Assembly (NCBI GenBank): GCA_963975575.1 | Contig: CAXBHL010000004.1 | Coordinates: forward strand, 158,186-222,185 | Length of the DNA stretch: 64,000 nt | Direction of reading: 5' to 3' | From: UBA6054 sp963975575 | GTDB taxonomy: Bacteria > Planctomycetota > Phycisphaerae > Phycisphaerales > UBA1924 | Part shown: positions 11,329 through 20,014 of the stretch, piece by piece | Layout of the letters: every line of letters begins with the position of its first letter | Position numbering within the stretch: position 1 is the stretch's first letter | Position numbers and translations under genes: made by a program | Notes under the pieces: generated by a model | What the model was told of the DNA's origin: nothing | Database searches by the model: none | What the model saw: only the letters and a program-made list of their open reading frames with translations

Positions 11329-11741
11329 GTGCCCCCGCGGAGCAGGTTGCCGAATCGCTGGTGCCCGAGGTGGTCGTGCGCGGCCACGCCGAGACCCCGC
11401 TGCTGGGCCTGCCGGTGTACGACATCGCGCTGATCCTGATCGGGGTGTGCATGCTCATGGCCACGCTCCGGCTGCTCAGGGGCCCCACGCTGGCCGACCG
11501 GGTGATCGCGCTGGACCTGCTCGCGTTCTTCGCGGCCGGGGCGATCAGCATCGTGGCGATGGGGTCGCAGCGCCCCGAGCTGCTGATGGTCGCCATCGTG
11601 GTGGCCCTGCTGACCTTCATGAGCACGGCGGCCTTTGCGCTGTACATCGAGCGCCAGGGGCGCGAGGCCGAGGAGCACCGCGACGCGGCGGCCGCACCGT
11701 CCGATCCGCCGCCGGAAGGGGGGCCCGCCGATGCTCGCTGA
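11325..11741 (+). CDS. mrpF: Mrp antiporter subunit F
   Basis: A 138-aa subunit with three helices. LRLLRGPTLADRVIALDLL is the MnhF signature. About 30 extra N-terminal and 25 extra Pro/Glu-rich C-terminal residues make it longer than typical MrpF (about 90-100 aa). It overlaps mrpE by 4 bp and mrpG by 11 bp. Confidence 0.94.
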   Translation: MSAPAEQVAESLVPEVVVRGHAETPLLGLPVYDIALILIGVCMLMATLRLLRGPTLADRVIALDLLAFFAAGAISIVAMGSQRPELLMVAIVVALLTFMSTAAFALYIERQGREAEEHRDAAAAPSDPPPEGGPADAR

Positions 11742-12147
11742 GATCTTCGAGGTCGCCGCGTTGATGCTCGGGCTGGCCTTCTGCCTGCTGGCGGGCGTGG
11801 GCATCCTGCGCATGCCGGACATCTACACCAGGATGCAGGCCTCGACCAAGGCGGGCACGCTGGGGATCGCCTGCATCATCGTGGCGGTGGCGGTGCACTT
11901 CGGCGACGCCATCACCGCCCTGCAGGCCGGGCTGGTCATCGCGTTCCTGTTCCTGACCGCCCCGATCGCCTCGCACCTGATCGCCCGGTCCGTGTATTTC
12001 TACGGCAAGCGCGGCTGGGAGACCGGCGTGCTCGACGAGATGACCGACATGCAGATCATCAACCGCGCCCCGCCGCCCCCGGGCCGGCGCGACCCTGACC
12101 GCGCCGTCGGCGACACACCCCCGGAAGAGGCCCCGGGGCGCGAATGA
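11731..12147 (+). CDS. mrpG: Mrp antiporter subunit G
   Basis: A 138-aa subunit with three helices. The MnhG signature GILRMPDIYTRMQASTKAGTLG is near residues 24-45, and FLTAPIASHLIARSVYFYG closes the domain. A charged Pro-rich tail of about 35 residues follows. It is the last gene of a canonical seven-gene Mrp operon. Confidence 0.94.
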   Translation: MLAEIFEVAALMLGLAFCLLAGVGILRMPDIYTRMQASTKAGTLGIACIIVAVAVHFGDAITALQAGLVIAFLFLTAPIASHLIARSVYFYGKRGWETGVLDEMTDMQIINRAPPPPGRRDPDRAVGDTPPEEAPGRE

Positions 12148-12166
12148 ACGCCCGGCGGGCGCGACC

Positions 12167-12172
12167 TAGCGT
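12167..12172 (+). promoter_or_regulatory. -10 hexamer of a leaderless start
   Basis: TAGCGT, 6 nt before ATG 12179, with no Shine-Dalgarno between. Confidence 0.5.
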
Positions 12173-12178
12173 TGGCCC

Positions 12179-13075
12179 ATGACCGAAGTCTTCATCAACG
12201 GCGGGTTCGTGGCCCGGGACGACGCACGGGTGGGCGCGTTCGACGCGGGCCTGATGCACGCGGTGGGCCTGTTCGAGACCATGTCGGCCCGGAACACGCC
12301 CGATGGCGTGGTGATCGAGCAGCTCGACGAACACCTCGACCGCCTGCAATCGTCGGCGTCGGAACTGGGCCTCAGCGACGACATGCGGACCGGCCCCTTG
12401 GGCGAGGCGATCGAGGAGACCGTCCGGCGCAGCGGGCACGAGCGCGCCCGCGTGCGCCTGACCGTCACGGGGGGCGACCTGAACATGCTCCGCTCCACCG
12501 GGCGGGGCGGGAACACGCCCACGGTGCTCATCGACGCCCAGCCGGCGACGAAGTACCCAGGCGCGATGTTCGAGAAGGGCGTGATGGCGATGATCGCCGA
12601 CGCCAAGGCCAACCCGCTGGACCCGATGGCGGGCCACAAGACGCTCAACTACTGGTGGCGCCTGCGGGAGCTGCAGAAGGCCGCGGCCAGGGCGGCGGGC
12701 GAGGCCATCGTGCTGCAGGTCTCCAACCACCTCTGCGGGGGGTGCGTGTCGAACATCTTCGTGGTCTCGGGCCAGACGCTGATCACCCCGATTGCGCGGG
12801 GTGAGGAGCAGGAAGTCGGCGGCAAGGCGTCCATCCCCAGCCCCGTGCTGCCCGGCATCACGCGGGCGCGGGTGCTGAAAGAGGCGAAAAAGATGGGCCT
12901 GGCCGTCGAGCGGCGGATGATGGGCATCGGCGACGTGCTCGATGCGGACGAGGTGTTCCTGACCAACTCGAGCTGGGGCGTGCTGCCGGTGACGAGCGTG
13001 GAGGCCGAGCCGATCGGCGACGGAGAGGTGGGGGCGGTGAGCCGGGGGATGCGCGAGCGGATCAGTCCCGTTTGA
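12179..13075 (+). CDS. class IV PLP aminotransferase
   Basis: A 298-aa cytoplasmic enzyme of the branched-chain/D-amino-acid aminotransferase and aminodeoxychorismate lyase fold. The PLP-binding lysine is K154 in GHKTLNYWW. GAFDAGLMHAVGLFETM near the N-terminus and VFLTNSSWGVLPV near the C-terminus are typical. Sequence alone does not decide between branched-chain aminotransferase, D-alanine aminotransferase and pabC-type lyase. The start sits 6 nt after TAGCGT with no Shine-Dalgarno, suggesting a leaderless mRNA rather than read-through from mrp. Its 3' end overlaps the convergent membrane-protein gene by 14 bp. Confidence 0.88.
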   Translation: MTEVFINGGFVARDDARVGAFDAGLMHAVGLFETMSARNTPDGVVIEQLDEHLDRLQSSASELGLSDDMRTGPLGEAIEETVRRSGHERARVRLTVTGGDLNMLRSTGRGGNTPTVLIDAQPATKYPGAMFEKGVMAMIADAKANPLDPMAGHKTLNYWWRLRELQKAAARAAGEAIVLQVSNHLCGGCVSNIFVVSGQTLITPIARGEEQEVGGKASIPSPVLPGITRARVLKEAKKMGLAVERRMMGIGDVLDADEVFLTNSSWGVLPVTSVEAEPIGDGEVGAVSRGMRERISPV

Positions 13076-13352
13076 CCACCCGCACGTTCCGGCGCCCGTC
13101 GAACGCCCCGTTCGGCTGGCGGGCCCGGAACCACTTCGCCCGCACCCACATCACGCCCAGCGTGATCAGGAACGCGGCGGTGGCGATGATCGCCAGCGGG
13201 ATGAAGATGATCAGCCCCAGCGCGATCAGGCCCAGGATGATCAGCAGCACGACAAACTGGGCCAGCAGCGCGGGCACGCCGGCCGAGCGGCCGGTCTGCC
13301 GCGTGAAGCGCACGCGGAACGCGTCGGGTGATCGGGGGCCTTGCGGGTCCAT
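13062..13352 (-). CDS. small two-helix membrane protein
   Basis: A 96-aa protein of unknown function. Residues about 28-75 form one or two hydrophobic helices (FVVLLIILGLIALGLIIF and a following stretch), flanked by basic ends (FTRQTGRS, RRNVRVVKRD). TACCAT lies 6 nt upstream of the ATG without a Shine-Dalgarno. It ends 14 bp inside the convergent aminotransferase gene. No family is recognised. Confidence 0.65.
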   Translation of the reverse strand: MDPQGPRSPDAFRVRFTRQTGRSAGVPALLAQFVVLLIILGLIALGLIIFIPLAIIATAAFLITLGVMWVRAKWFRARQPNGAFDGRRNVRVVKRD

Positions 13353-13358
13353 CGGGCA

Positions 13359-13364
13359 ATGGTA
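13359..13364 (-). promoter_or_regulatory. -10 hexamer of a leaderless start
   Basis: TACCAT on the minus strand, 6 nt before ATG 13352. Confidence 0.5.
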
Positions 13365-13480
13365 CGGTGGAAGGCCCCGGCGATTTCATGCACCGGCGTG
13401 CGAACACGGGGGGATCGCCCGGTTCGGCCCGCGCGGGCGTGGAAATCGGGTGGAAGGTCGAACCGACAGGCGGGTTCGAT

Positions 13481-13486
13481 TATGAT
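13481..13486 (+). promoter_or_regulatory. -10 element of dnaE
   Basis: TATGAT, with a weak -35 match (TCGAAC, 13458-13463) at 17-bp spacing. It would give a leader of about 45 nt carrying the AAAGGGG ribosome-binding site. Confidence 0.5.
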
Positions 13487-13539
13487 CTCCGCTGGGCGGT
13501 TGATGGACGATCGACGGGCCGGTGGAAAGGGGTTTGTTT

Positions 13540-16500
13540 GTGTCTGAGGGCGTGACCCGGGGCTCGTTTGTTCACCTGCACCTCCACTCGGAGTACTCGC
13601 TGCTCGACGGCGGGAACCGGGTGGACAAGCTGGTCAAGCGGGTCAAGGAACTGGGGATGCACGCCGTGGCGGTCACCGACCACGGCAACATGCACGCCGC
13701 GGCCGCGTTCTGGGACACCGCCCGCAAGCACGGCATCAAACCCATTCTGGGGGTCGAGGCGTACGTGGCCGCGGGGGATCGGCGGGACCGGACCTACACC
13801 GGCGTGTCCGACGGCGGCTACCACCTGGTGCTGCTGGCCGAGAACGCCAAGGGGTGGGAGAACCTGCTCTACCTGTGCTCGGAGGCGTACCTCACCGGGT
13901 TCTACTTCAAGCCGCGGATGGACCGGGAGATCCTCGAGAAGCACTCCGAGGGCCTGATCGCCATCAACGGGCACCTGGGCTCTGAACTCGCCTTCCACCT
14001 GGTCAAGTACGAGGAAACGCGCGATAAGGCCCATTGGGACGCGGCGGTCGCGGTGGCCAAGTGGCACGCGTCGGTGTTCAAGGGCACGGACAAGGGCCCG
14101 GGGTTTTATGTCGAGATCCAGCACCACATCGGGCTGCAGAACTCGATCAACCCGCACCTGATCCGCCTGGCGCGCGAACTCGACCTGCCGCTGGTGTGCG
14201 ACAACGACAGCCACTTCCTGCTCGACACCGACCACGACGCGCACGACACGCTGATCTGCATCTCCACCGGCAAGGTCAAGAACGACCCGGACCGGATGCG
14301 CTACCCGACCGAGCTGTACGTCAAGGGCCCGGAGGAGATGGAAGAAATCTTCCACTCCGACACGTACAACAACGAGAAGTTCGGCGAGGCCGGCAGGGAG
14401 GCGATGGCCAACACCGTCGCCATCGCCGACCGGTGCGACGTGGACCTGCCGGTGGGCGCCAACCACGCGCCGGTGGTGGTGGTCAAGGCCCCGCCCAAGA
14501 GCAAGCTGCCCAGGCACGGCGACGCGAAGTTCGACGGCGACCTGACGGCCTGGTTCACCGAGTTCTGCGCCCAGTTCAACCTCGACCCGGCGACCGACCC
14601 GGGCCTGAAGCAGGAAGAACTCAAGAAAGACTGCGACAAAGCCCTCCGCCTGCTGTCCGAGGCGGGCATGGTGTGGCGGTACGGGCCAGGCATTCTCGAG
14701 CACCGGCACGAAGAGATCGAGGGCACCGACGACGCGAAGGCGAAGCGGGACGCGATCGGCGACCCGGCGGCCAAGGCCGGCTTCGACAAGTGGGCCCGGC
14801 TCAACCGCGAGCTGAAGATCCTCGCCGACAAGCTGATCTCGGCCTACTTCTTGATCGTGTGGGACTTCGTCAACTGGGGGCGGCAGCGGGGCATCCCGGC
14901 CAACGCCCGTGGTTCGGGCGTGGGCACGATGGTCGGCTACGTGCTGGGCCTGTCCAACGCCTGCCCGGTGCACTACGGCCTGCTGTTCGAGCGGTTCACC
15001 GACCCAGACCGGGCGGAGTATCCGGATATCGATATCGACCTGTGCCAGGACGGTCGCGGCGACGTGATCAACTACGTGCGCGAGAAGTACGGGCACGTGG
15101 CGCAGATCATCACCTTCGGGACGCTCAAGGCCCGGGCCGCGATCCGCGACGTGGCCCGCGTGCTGGAGATGCCGCTGGGCGAGGCCGACAAGCTCGCCAA
15201 GATGGTGCCCGAAGAACTCAACATCACGCTGGACAAGGCGCTCGAGCAGGAGCCGGACCTCAAGGCGTGGTACGACCGCGACGAGACGGTGCGCCGCGTG
15301 ATCGACACGGGGCGCACCTTCGAGGGCCAGGCCCGGCACTCGTCGGTCCACGCCGCGGGCGTGATCGTGGCCACGCGTCCGCTGCACGAGGTCGTCCCGC
15401 TCTACAAGGCCCCGCAGGCGGCCGAGAACGAGATCGTCACGCAGTGGGACGGGCCCACCTGCGAGAAGATGGGCCTGCTGAAGATGGACTTCCTGGGCCT
15501 GCGCACGCTCAGCGTGATCGAGCGGGCCAAGCTGCTCATCCGCGAGACGCTGCCGCGGGAAGAGATCTACCGCGCCGTGGGCCGCACGCGGGGCGACGGC
15601 GGGGCGGACCCATTGGACCTGGAGCGCCTGGAGTACGGCGACCAGCGGGTGTTCGAACTGTTCCGCCGGGGCGACACGACGGGCGTGTTCCAGTTCGAAT
15701 CCGGCGGCATGCGCCGCCTGCTGACCGAGATGAAGCCCGACCGGCTGGAAGATTTGATCGCCGCCAACGCCCTGTTCCGCCCCGGCCCGATGGACCTGAT
15801 CCCCGATTACAACCGGCGCAAGCACGGCCAGGACACCGTGCCGAAGGTCCACCCCATCGTCGACAAGTTCACCGACGAGACCTACGGCGTGATGGTCTAC
15901 CAGGAACAGGTCATGCAGATCGTGCACGAGCTGGGCGGCATCCCGCTGCGCTCGGCGTACGGCCTCATCAAGGCGATCAGCAAGAAGAAGGAAAAGATCA
16001 TCGCCGGCGAGCGCCCCAAGTTCGTCGAGGGCGCGGGCAAGCAGGGCCTGCCGGCCAAGCAGGCCGAGGAACTCTTTGAGTTGATCCTCAAGTTCGCCGG
16101 CTACGGCTTCAACAAGTCGCACTCGACCGGCTACGCCATCGTGGCCTACCAGACGGCCTATCTGAAGACCTTCTTCCCCGCCCACTACATGGCCGCGTTC
16201 CTGACCTTCGAGAGCCAGGCCCAGAAGGTCAGCGACTGGATCCCGTACCTGGAAGACTGCAAACGCACCCGCTCGATCGACCCGCTCAACGGCAACACCG
16301 TGCGCGCGGGCGTGGAAGTCATGCCCCCGGACGTGAACCTGTCGCGGGCGGACTTCTTCGTGGTCTACACGAAAGACGAGCCCCGCCGGGCCGACGCGGG
16401 CCAGATCCGCTTTGGCATGCGGGCGATCAAGGGCGCGGGCGCCAAAGCGATCGAGGCGATCGTGTCGGAAAGAGACGGAGAGTCGGAGAGACGAAGAGAC

Positions 16501-17541
16501 GGAGTGATGCCGGACGCGAAGCCGTTCACCTCCATGTTCGACTTCTGCGAGCGGGTCCCGTCGAGCATCGTCAACAAGGCGACGATCGAGGCGCTGGTCA
16601 AGGCCGGCGCGTTCGACTCGCTGCACGGGCGCGACGCGCGGTCGTCGATGGTGGCCACCATCGAGCAGGCCGTCACCGCGGGCCAGAAGATCGCCGCCGA
16701 CAAGGCCGCGGGCCAGGGTGCGCTCTTCGGCGGCGGGGGATTCGGCGACGCCGAGCCGGCCGCGGGCAGCGCCGAGGCCACCCCCCTGACCCGGATGGAT
16801 CCATGGCCCGAGGCCGAGACGCTCAAGCAGGAGAAGGAAACACTCGGCTTCTACGTCTCCAGCCACCCGCTGGAGGAGTGGGGCAACTGGGCCCGCGCCT
16901 TCACGCCGCTGAAACTGGCGAGCCTGAAGGACCTGCCGCAGGACAAGCGCGTGATTGTGGCCGCGATGGTGCAGAGCGTGCGGACGATCATCGTCAAGAA
17001 CGGACGCAGCGCGGGCCAGAAGATGGCCATCCTCACCGTCGAAGACTCCGGCGGCACCGCCGACGCGGTGCTGTTCGCCAACGTCTACCAGCAGTTCGGC
17101 CACCTGTTCGAGTCCGACCAACCGAAGTTCTTCATGGGCCGGCTCGACCACTCACGCGGCGACCCGCAGATCATCGTCGACCGGCTCGTGCCCATCGACG
17201 GCCACCCGCTCGAGCAGGGCACCATCCAGGTCATGCTCCGCGCCCAACGCCTCAACGGCTCCGCGCCCGCCAAGGCCGCCGCCGTGCGCGACATCCTCAG
17301 CGAACAGCCCGACCCCAACGACCTCTCCCTCGGCAAGAGCCCCCGCCCGGTCGAGCTGATCATCGAGACCGACGACGCCTGGGTGCTGGTGGACCCCAAG
17401 GGCCTCAGGCACGCCCAGCTCCGCCCCGATCTGGTCCGGCGCCTGTGCGACGAACTCGGCGACGACTCCGTCCGCCTCGCGGGCGGCGTGTCGATCGAGC
17501 TGAACAAGGACGACCGGCGCAAGCAGTACGCGAAGGGCTGA
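13540..17541 (+). CDS. dnaE: DNA polymerase III subunit alpha
   Basis: Replicative polymerase catalytic subunit, 1333 aa from GTG 13540. An N-terminal PHP domain starts at HLHLHSEYSLLDGG and keeps DHGNMH. The polymerase domain has the catalytic aspartates in PDIDID at 495-500 and TGVFQFESGGMRRLL. An HhH region and a C-terminal OB fold (VIVAAMVQSVRTIIVKNG, about 1137 on) follow. GTG 13540 is preferred because AAAGGGG (13527-13533) is 6 nt upstream; GTG 13522 is the alternative. A TATGAT promoter element lies at 13481. An odd charged insertion (ERDGESERRRDG, about residues 976-988) is encoded by an almost purely G/A stretch that resembles an intergenic repeat. Confidence 0.96.
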   Translation: MSEGVTRGSFVHLHLHSEYSLLDGGNRVDKLVKRVKELGMHAVAVTDHGNMHAAAAFWDTARKHGIKPILGVEAYVAAGDRRDRTYTGVSDGGYHLVLLAENAKGWENLLYLCSEAYLTGFYFKPRMDREILEKHSEGLIAINGHLGSELAFHLVKYEETRDKAHWDAAVAVAKWHASVFKGTDKGPGFYVEIQHHIGLQNSINPHLIRLARELDLPLVCDNDSHFLLDTDHDAHDTLICISTGKVKNDPDRMRYPTELYVKGPEEMEEIFHSDTYNNEKFGEAGREAMANTVAIADRCDVDLPVGANHAPVVVVKAPPKSKLPRHGDAKFDGDLTAWFTEFCAQFNLDPATDPGLKQEELKKDCDKALRLLSEAGMVWRYGPGILEHRHEEIEGTDDAKAKRDAIGDPAAKAGFDKWARLNRELKILADKLISAYFLIVWDFVNWGRQRGIPANARGSGVGTMVGYVLGLSNACPVHYGLLFERFTDPDRAEYPDIDIDLCQDGRGDVINYVREKYGHVAQIITFGTLKARAAIRDVARVLEMPLGEADKLAKMVPEELNITLDKALEQEPDLKAWYDRDETVRRVIDTGRTFEGQARHSSVHAAGVIVATRPLHEVVPLYKAPQAAENEIVTQWDGPTCEKMGLLKMDFLGLRTLSVIERAKLLIRETLPREEIYRAVGRTRGDGGADPLDLERLEYGDQRVFELFRRGDTTGVFQFESGGMRRLLTEMKPDRLEDLIAANALFRPGPMDLIPDYNRRKHGQDTVPKVHPIVDKFTDETYGVMVYQEQVMQIVHELGGIPLRSAYGLIKAISKKKEKIIAGERPKFVEGAGKQGLPAKQAEELFELILKFAGYGFNKSHSTGYAIVAYQTAYLKTFFPAHYMAAFLTFESQAQKVSDWIPYLEDCKRTRSIDPLNGNTVRAGVEVMPPDVNLSRADFFVVYTKDEPRRADAGQIRFGMRAIKGAGAKAIEAIVSERDGESERRRDGVMPDAKPFTSMFDFCERVPSSIVNKATIEALVKAGAFDSLHGRDARSSMVATIEQAVTAGQKIAADKAAGQGALFGGGGFGDAEPAAGSAEATPLTRMDPWPEAETLKQEKETLGFYVSSHPLEEWGNWARAFTPLKLASLKDLPQDKRVIVAAMVQSVRTIIVKNGRSAGQKMAILTVEDSGGTADAVLFANVYQQFGHLFESDQPKFFMGRLDHSRGDPQIIVDRLVPIDGHPLEQGTIQVMLRAQRLNGSAPAKAAAVRDILSEQPDPNDLSLGKSPRPVELIIETDDAWVLVDPKGLRHAQLRPDLVRRLCDELGDDSVRLAGGVSIELNKDDRRKQYAKG
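16470..16504. repeat. G/A-rich repeat-like insert inside dnaE
   Basis: About 35 bp made of GAGACGGAG/GGAGAGACGAAGAG units, in frame with dnaE. GAGAGACGAAGAG is the reverse complement of CTCTTCGTCTCTC in the intergenic stretch at 58141-58195. Confidence 0.55.
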
Positions 17542-17543
17542 GA

Positions 17544-18536
17544 TCAGCCGGCGGACGCGGCCTTGCCGCACTCCGGGCAGACCGGCTCCGCCAACCCCGC
17601 GAGGTCATAGTTGCAGTGCTGACAGTGGCCTTCGGGATAGAGCCGGCAGGTGCGGCGGGTGACGATGCACATGATCAGCAGCGTGATCGCCGCGGCCGGG
17701 ATGCCCAGCAGGGGGAAGATCGCACTGCCGATTACGCCCGTGCCCATCGCCGGCAGGAAGATCCGCGGCACGGATCGGTCGAGCCTTGTGCTCGCGGGGA
17801 TCGTGCTGGAAACCACGGCCGCGAACAGGCCGAGCACCATGCCGAATCCCTGAACAAACGCCAACGCTACGAGCAAGCCGGGCAGATCGGTCGAATCGAA
17901 GCTGCCGCCGCCGTACACAACAAAGGTTCCGATCAGCCCAAGCGCCGCGGTCCAACCCCCCGTCATGATAGAGAGTCCGAGCAACGCGACACCCTTGTCC
18001 CCGTTCGAAGCCTCGTGCGGACTCCAGTCGGCGTCGGTTGATCCGAGCCTCCAGTGGACCGCGAACAGCATGATCACTGCCGGGATCAGGTGGAGCACGA
18101 CGAGTCCCCCGAAGACGCCGATCAGGAATGTCGCGTACGTGTCGTACTCCTGCGCCTCGTCCGGTCCCTGTATCATGAGCCCGATCACCATCCCCCACAC
18201 CGGGTTGATCGCCAACGCAACGATCGTGTTGCGTTCAACGCGGCTCACCGGCCCGCCCACCAGCCACGCCATGCTGAACAGCACCACGGCCGTCGCCGCG
18301 ACGATGGCCGAGAGGCCCGCCAACCAGTGATGGGCGGTCGCGCCGGCTGCCACCGGCAGGCCCAGCCACAGCCCCGCGCCGGTGACCACCTGGGCCAACG
18401 CCAGTCCGACGCACAACAGCCGGATCTGCCAGTTGGTCAACGCCCGCGGTCGCGACAGAGGACCCCGCGTCGTTCCCGAAACAACGCCAGGCTCCGGCTC
18501 GGTCCCCGGGGTCGATCTGTCGGGCGTTTCGTCCAT
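17544..18536 (-). CDS. polytopic membrane protein with C-terminal zinc ribbon
   Basis: A 330-aa protein of unknown function with about seven hydrophobic helices between residues 40 and 300. It ends in CQHCNYDLAGL followed by CPECGK, a four-cysteine zinc ribbon. The same architecture recurs at 21416-22426, so the two are distant paralogues. The form C-x2-C-x-Y-D-L-x-G-L...CPECG is common at the ends of planctomycete proteins. ATG 18536 starts a polar 35-residue N-terminus before the first helix. It ends 2 bp from the convergent dnaE stop. The expressed role cannot be inferred. Confidence 0.75.
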   Translation of the reverse strand: MDETPDRSTPGTEPEPGVVSGTTRGPLSRPRALTNWQIRLLCVGLALAQVVTGAGLWLGLPVAAGATAHHWLAGLSAIVAATAVVLFSMAWLVGGPVSRVERNTIVALAINPVWGMVIGLMIQGPDEAQEYDTYATFLIGVFGGLVVLHLIPAVIMLFAVHWRLGSTDADWSPHEASNGDKGVALLGLSIMTGGWTAALGLIGTFVVYGGGSFDSTDLPGLLVALAFVQGFGMVLGLFAAVVSSTIPASTRLDRSVPRIFLPAMGTGVIGSAIFPLLGIPAAAITLLIMCIVTRRTCRLYPEGHCQHCNYDLAGLAEPVCPECGKAASAG

Positions 18537-18688
18537 CGGGCGTATTCTGGCATGCTGCGGGATTGCCCGCCCATGGCGGCTTGCTCGGCGCCCAGAAACA
18601 CCGTACAAGAACCGTATATATAGGATAGACGCCGGTTCAAATGCACGCGTTGTTGCAAATGGGCCTCTCAAATCAAAGCAAACACCGA

Positions 18689-18694
18689 TATTCT
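18689..18694 (+). promoter_or_regulatory. -10 hexamer of a leaderless start
   Basis: TATTCT, 7 nt before ATG 18702 of the Fic gene, in an A/T-rich patch. Confidence 0.55.
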
Positions 18695-18701
18695 TTCAAT
18701 T

Positions 18702-19964
18702 ATGCCCCTCCTTTCCAAGCCCGCTTCCATGGACCCCGCCCGCTTCGGGCCCAGTGCCCCCGGGCGCCTGGTGCCGGTCACGCTGCGCCGGGTGGTCCTC
18801 GGGCGTCCGGGTTCGGGGCGGGCGGGGGACATCGAGTCCGTCGCGGCCCACGCCTTCGTGCCCGACCCGCTGCCGCCGAAGATCGACTGGCGGGCCATCA
18901 AGGCCGACCTGTTCGACGAGCTGTCCAACGCGGCGGCCGCCCTGGCCCGCGTCAACGGACTGACCCAGGGCGTGCCCAACGCCAGCATCCTCCGCCAAGC
19001 CCTCTGGCTGCGCGAGGCCAAGCTCTCCAGCCAGATCGAGAACATCCACACCACCGCGCTGGACATGGTCCTGGCCGGCTCGGGCATCAGCGGCTACCAG
19101 GCCAACCCGGGCAGGGAGGCCTGGAACGCGGTGGACGCCGTGCGCCTGGGGCTCGAGTCCGACCTGCCCTTCAGCGGGCGGCTGATCCGCGACATGCACA
19201 AGGCCCTGCTCGTCGGCGTGCGGGGCGAGCAGTCCGACCCGGGCTCGTACCGCGACGGGCTGGTGTACATCGGCTCGGCCGAGGACCCCGGCGGGGCGCG
19301 GTTCATCCCTCCGCCGCAGAAGGACGGCGAGCGCCTGGTCGACGCGGCCATGGACGACCTCGAACGCTTCGCCAACGCAAACTGGCCCGACATTCCCGCC
19401 CTGGCCTGCGTGGCGATGATGCACTACCAGTTCGAGGCCATCCACCCCTTCCGTGACGGCAACGGGCGCATCGGGCGGGCGCTCATCCTCCACCAGCTCT
19501 GCCGGCGCGGGTTGCTCGACCTGCCCGTGGTCTCGCCCAGCGGGCACTTCCACCGCCACAAGCGCGACTACGTGGACGGGATGTTCGCCGTGTCCGCCGA
19601 TGGCGCGTGGGCCGACTGGATCCGCTTCTTCGCCCGCGGCATCGAGACCGAGGCCGTTACCGCCCGCGTGCTGGCCGAGCGGATCATCGCCCTGCACCGG
19701 GGATGGTCCGACGCGCTCATCGAGAAGGACGCGCCGGCCCGTCTGATGCGCCTGCTCGACAAGGTCTTCGAACACCCGGTGGTCTCCGCCCGGTCGGTGT
19801 CCGAGCACCTGGGCGTGAGCAACCCGACCGCACGCAAGGACATCGAGCTGTTCGAAACGCTCGGCGTGCTCGCCCCGACTTCGGAGGCCAGCTACGGGCG
19901 CACCTGGTTCTGCCCGGGGCTGATGCGGATCATCGAGACGGACTCGGTCACCGGCGCGATCTAG
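18702..19964 (+). CDS. Fic domain protein with winged-helix C-terminus
   Basis: Predicted Fic AMP-transferase/de-AMPylase of 420 aa. The catalytic motif HPFRDGNGRIGRA starts at H248. An inhibitory helix of the S-x-x-x-E-N type (SSQIENI, about residues 109-115) lies N-terminal to it, as in class II Fic proteins. The DUF4172-like N-terminal region and a C-terminal helix-turn-helix (ARSVSEHLGVSNPTARKD) complete the usual bacterial layout. The target is unknown; no antitoxin gene adjoins, consistent with the built-in inhibitory helix. The upstream 160 bp is A/T-richer than the surroundings and contains TATTCT 7 nt before the ATG. Confidence 0.92.
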   Translation: MPLLSKPASMDPARFGPSAPGRLVPVTLRRVVLGRPGSGRAGDIESVAAHAFVPDPLPPKIDWRAIKADLFDELSNAAAALARVNGLTQGVPNASILRQALWLREAKLSSQIENIHTTALDMVLAGSGISGYQANPGREAWNAVDAVRLGLESDLPFSGRLIRDMHKALLVGVRGEQSDPGSYRDGLVYIGSAEDPGGARFIPPPQKDGERLVDAAMDDLERFANANWPDIPALACVAMMHYQFEAIHPFRDGNGRIGRALILHQLCRRGLLDLPVVSPSGHFHRHKRDYVDGMFAVSADGAWADWIRFFARGIETEAVTARVLAERIIALHRGWSDALIEKDAPARLMRLLDKVFEHPVVSARSVSEHLGVSNPTARKDIELFETLGVLAPTSEASYGRTWFCPGLMRIIETDSVTGAI

Positions 19965-20014
19965 CGGATCCGGAGCGTTTGCTAGACTCTGCGCGGGGCG
20001 CACCGGAGGTTCGC

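Noticed and set aside
13480..17151. Long open frame (about 1220 codons) antisense to dnaE
   Set aside because: It mirrors dnaE codon structure in a GC-rich genome, has no domain, and dnaE is unquestionable.
18702..19964. Fic gene as half of a toxin-antitoxin pair
   Set aside because: No small antitoxin gene adjoins, and the protein contains its own inhibitory S-x-x-x-E-N helix.
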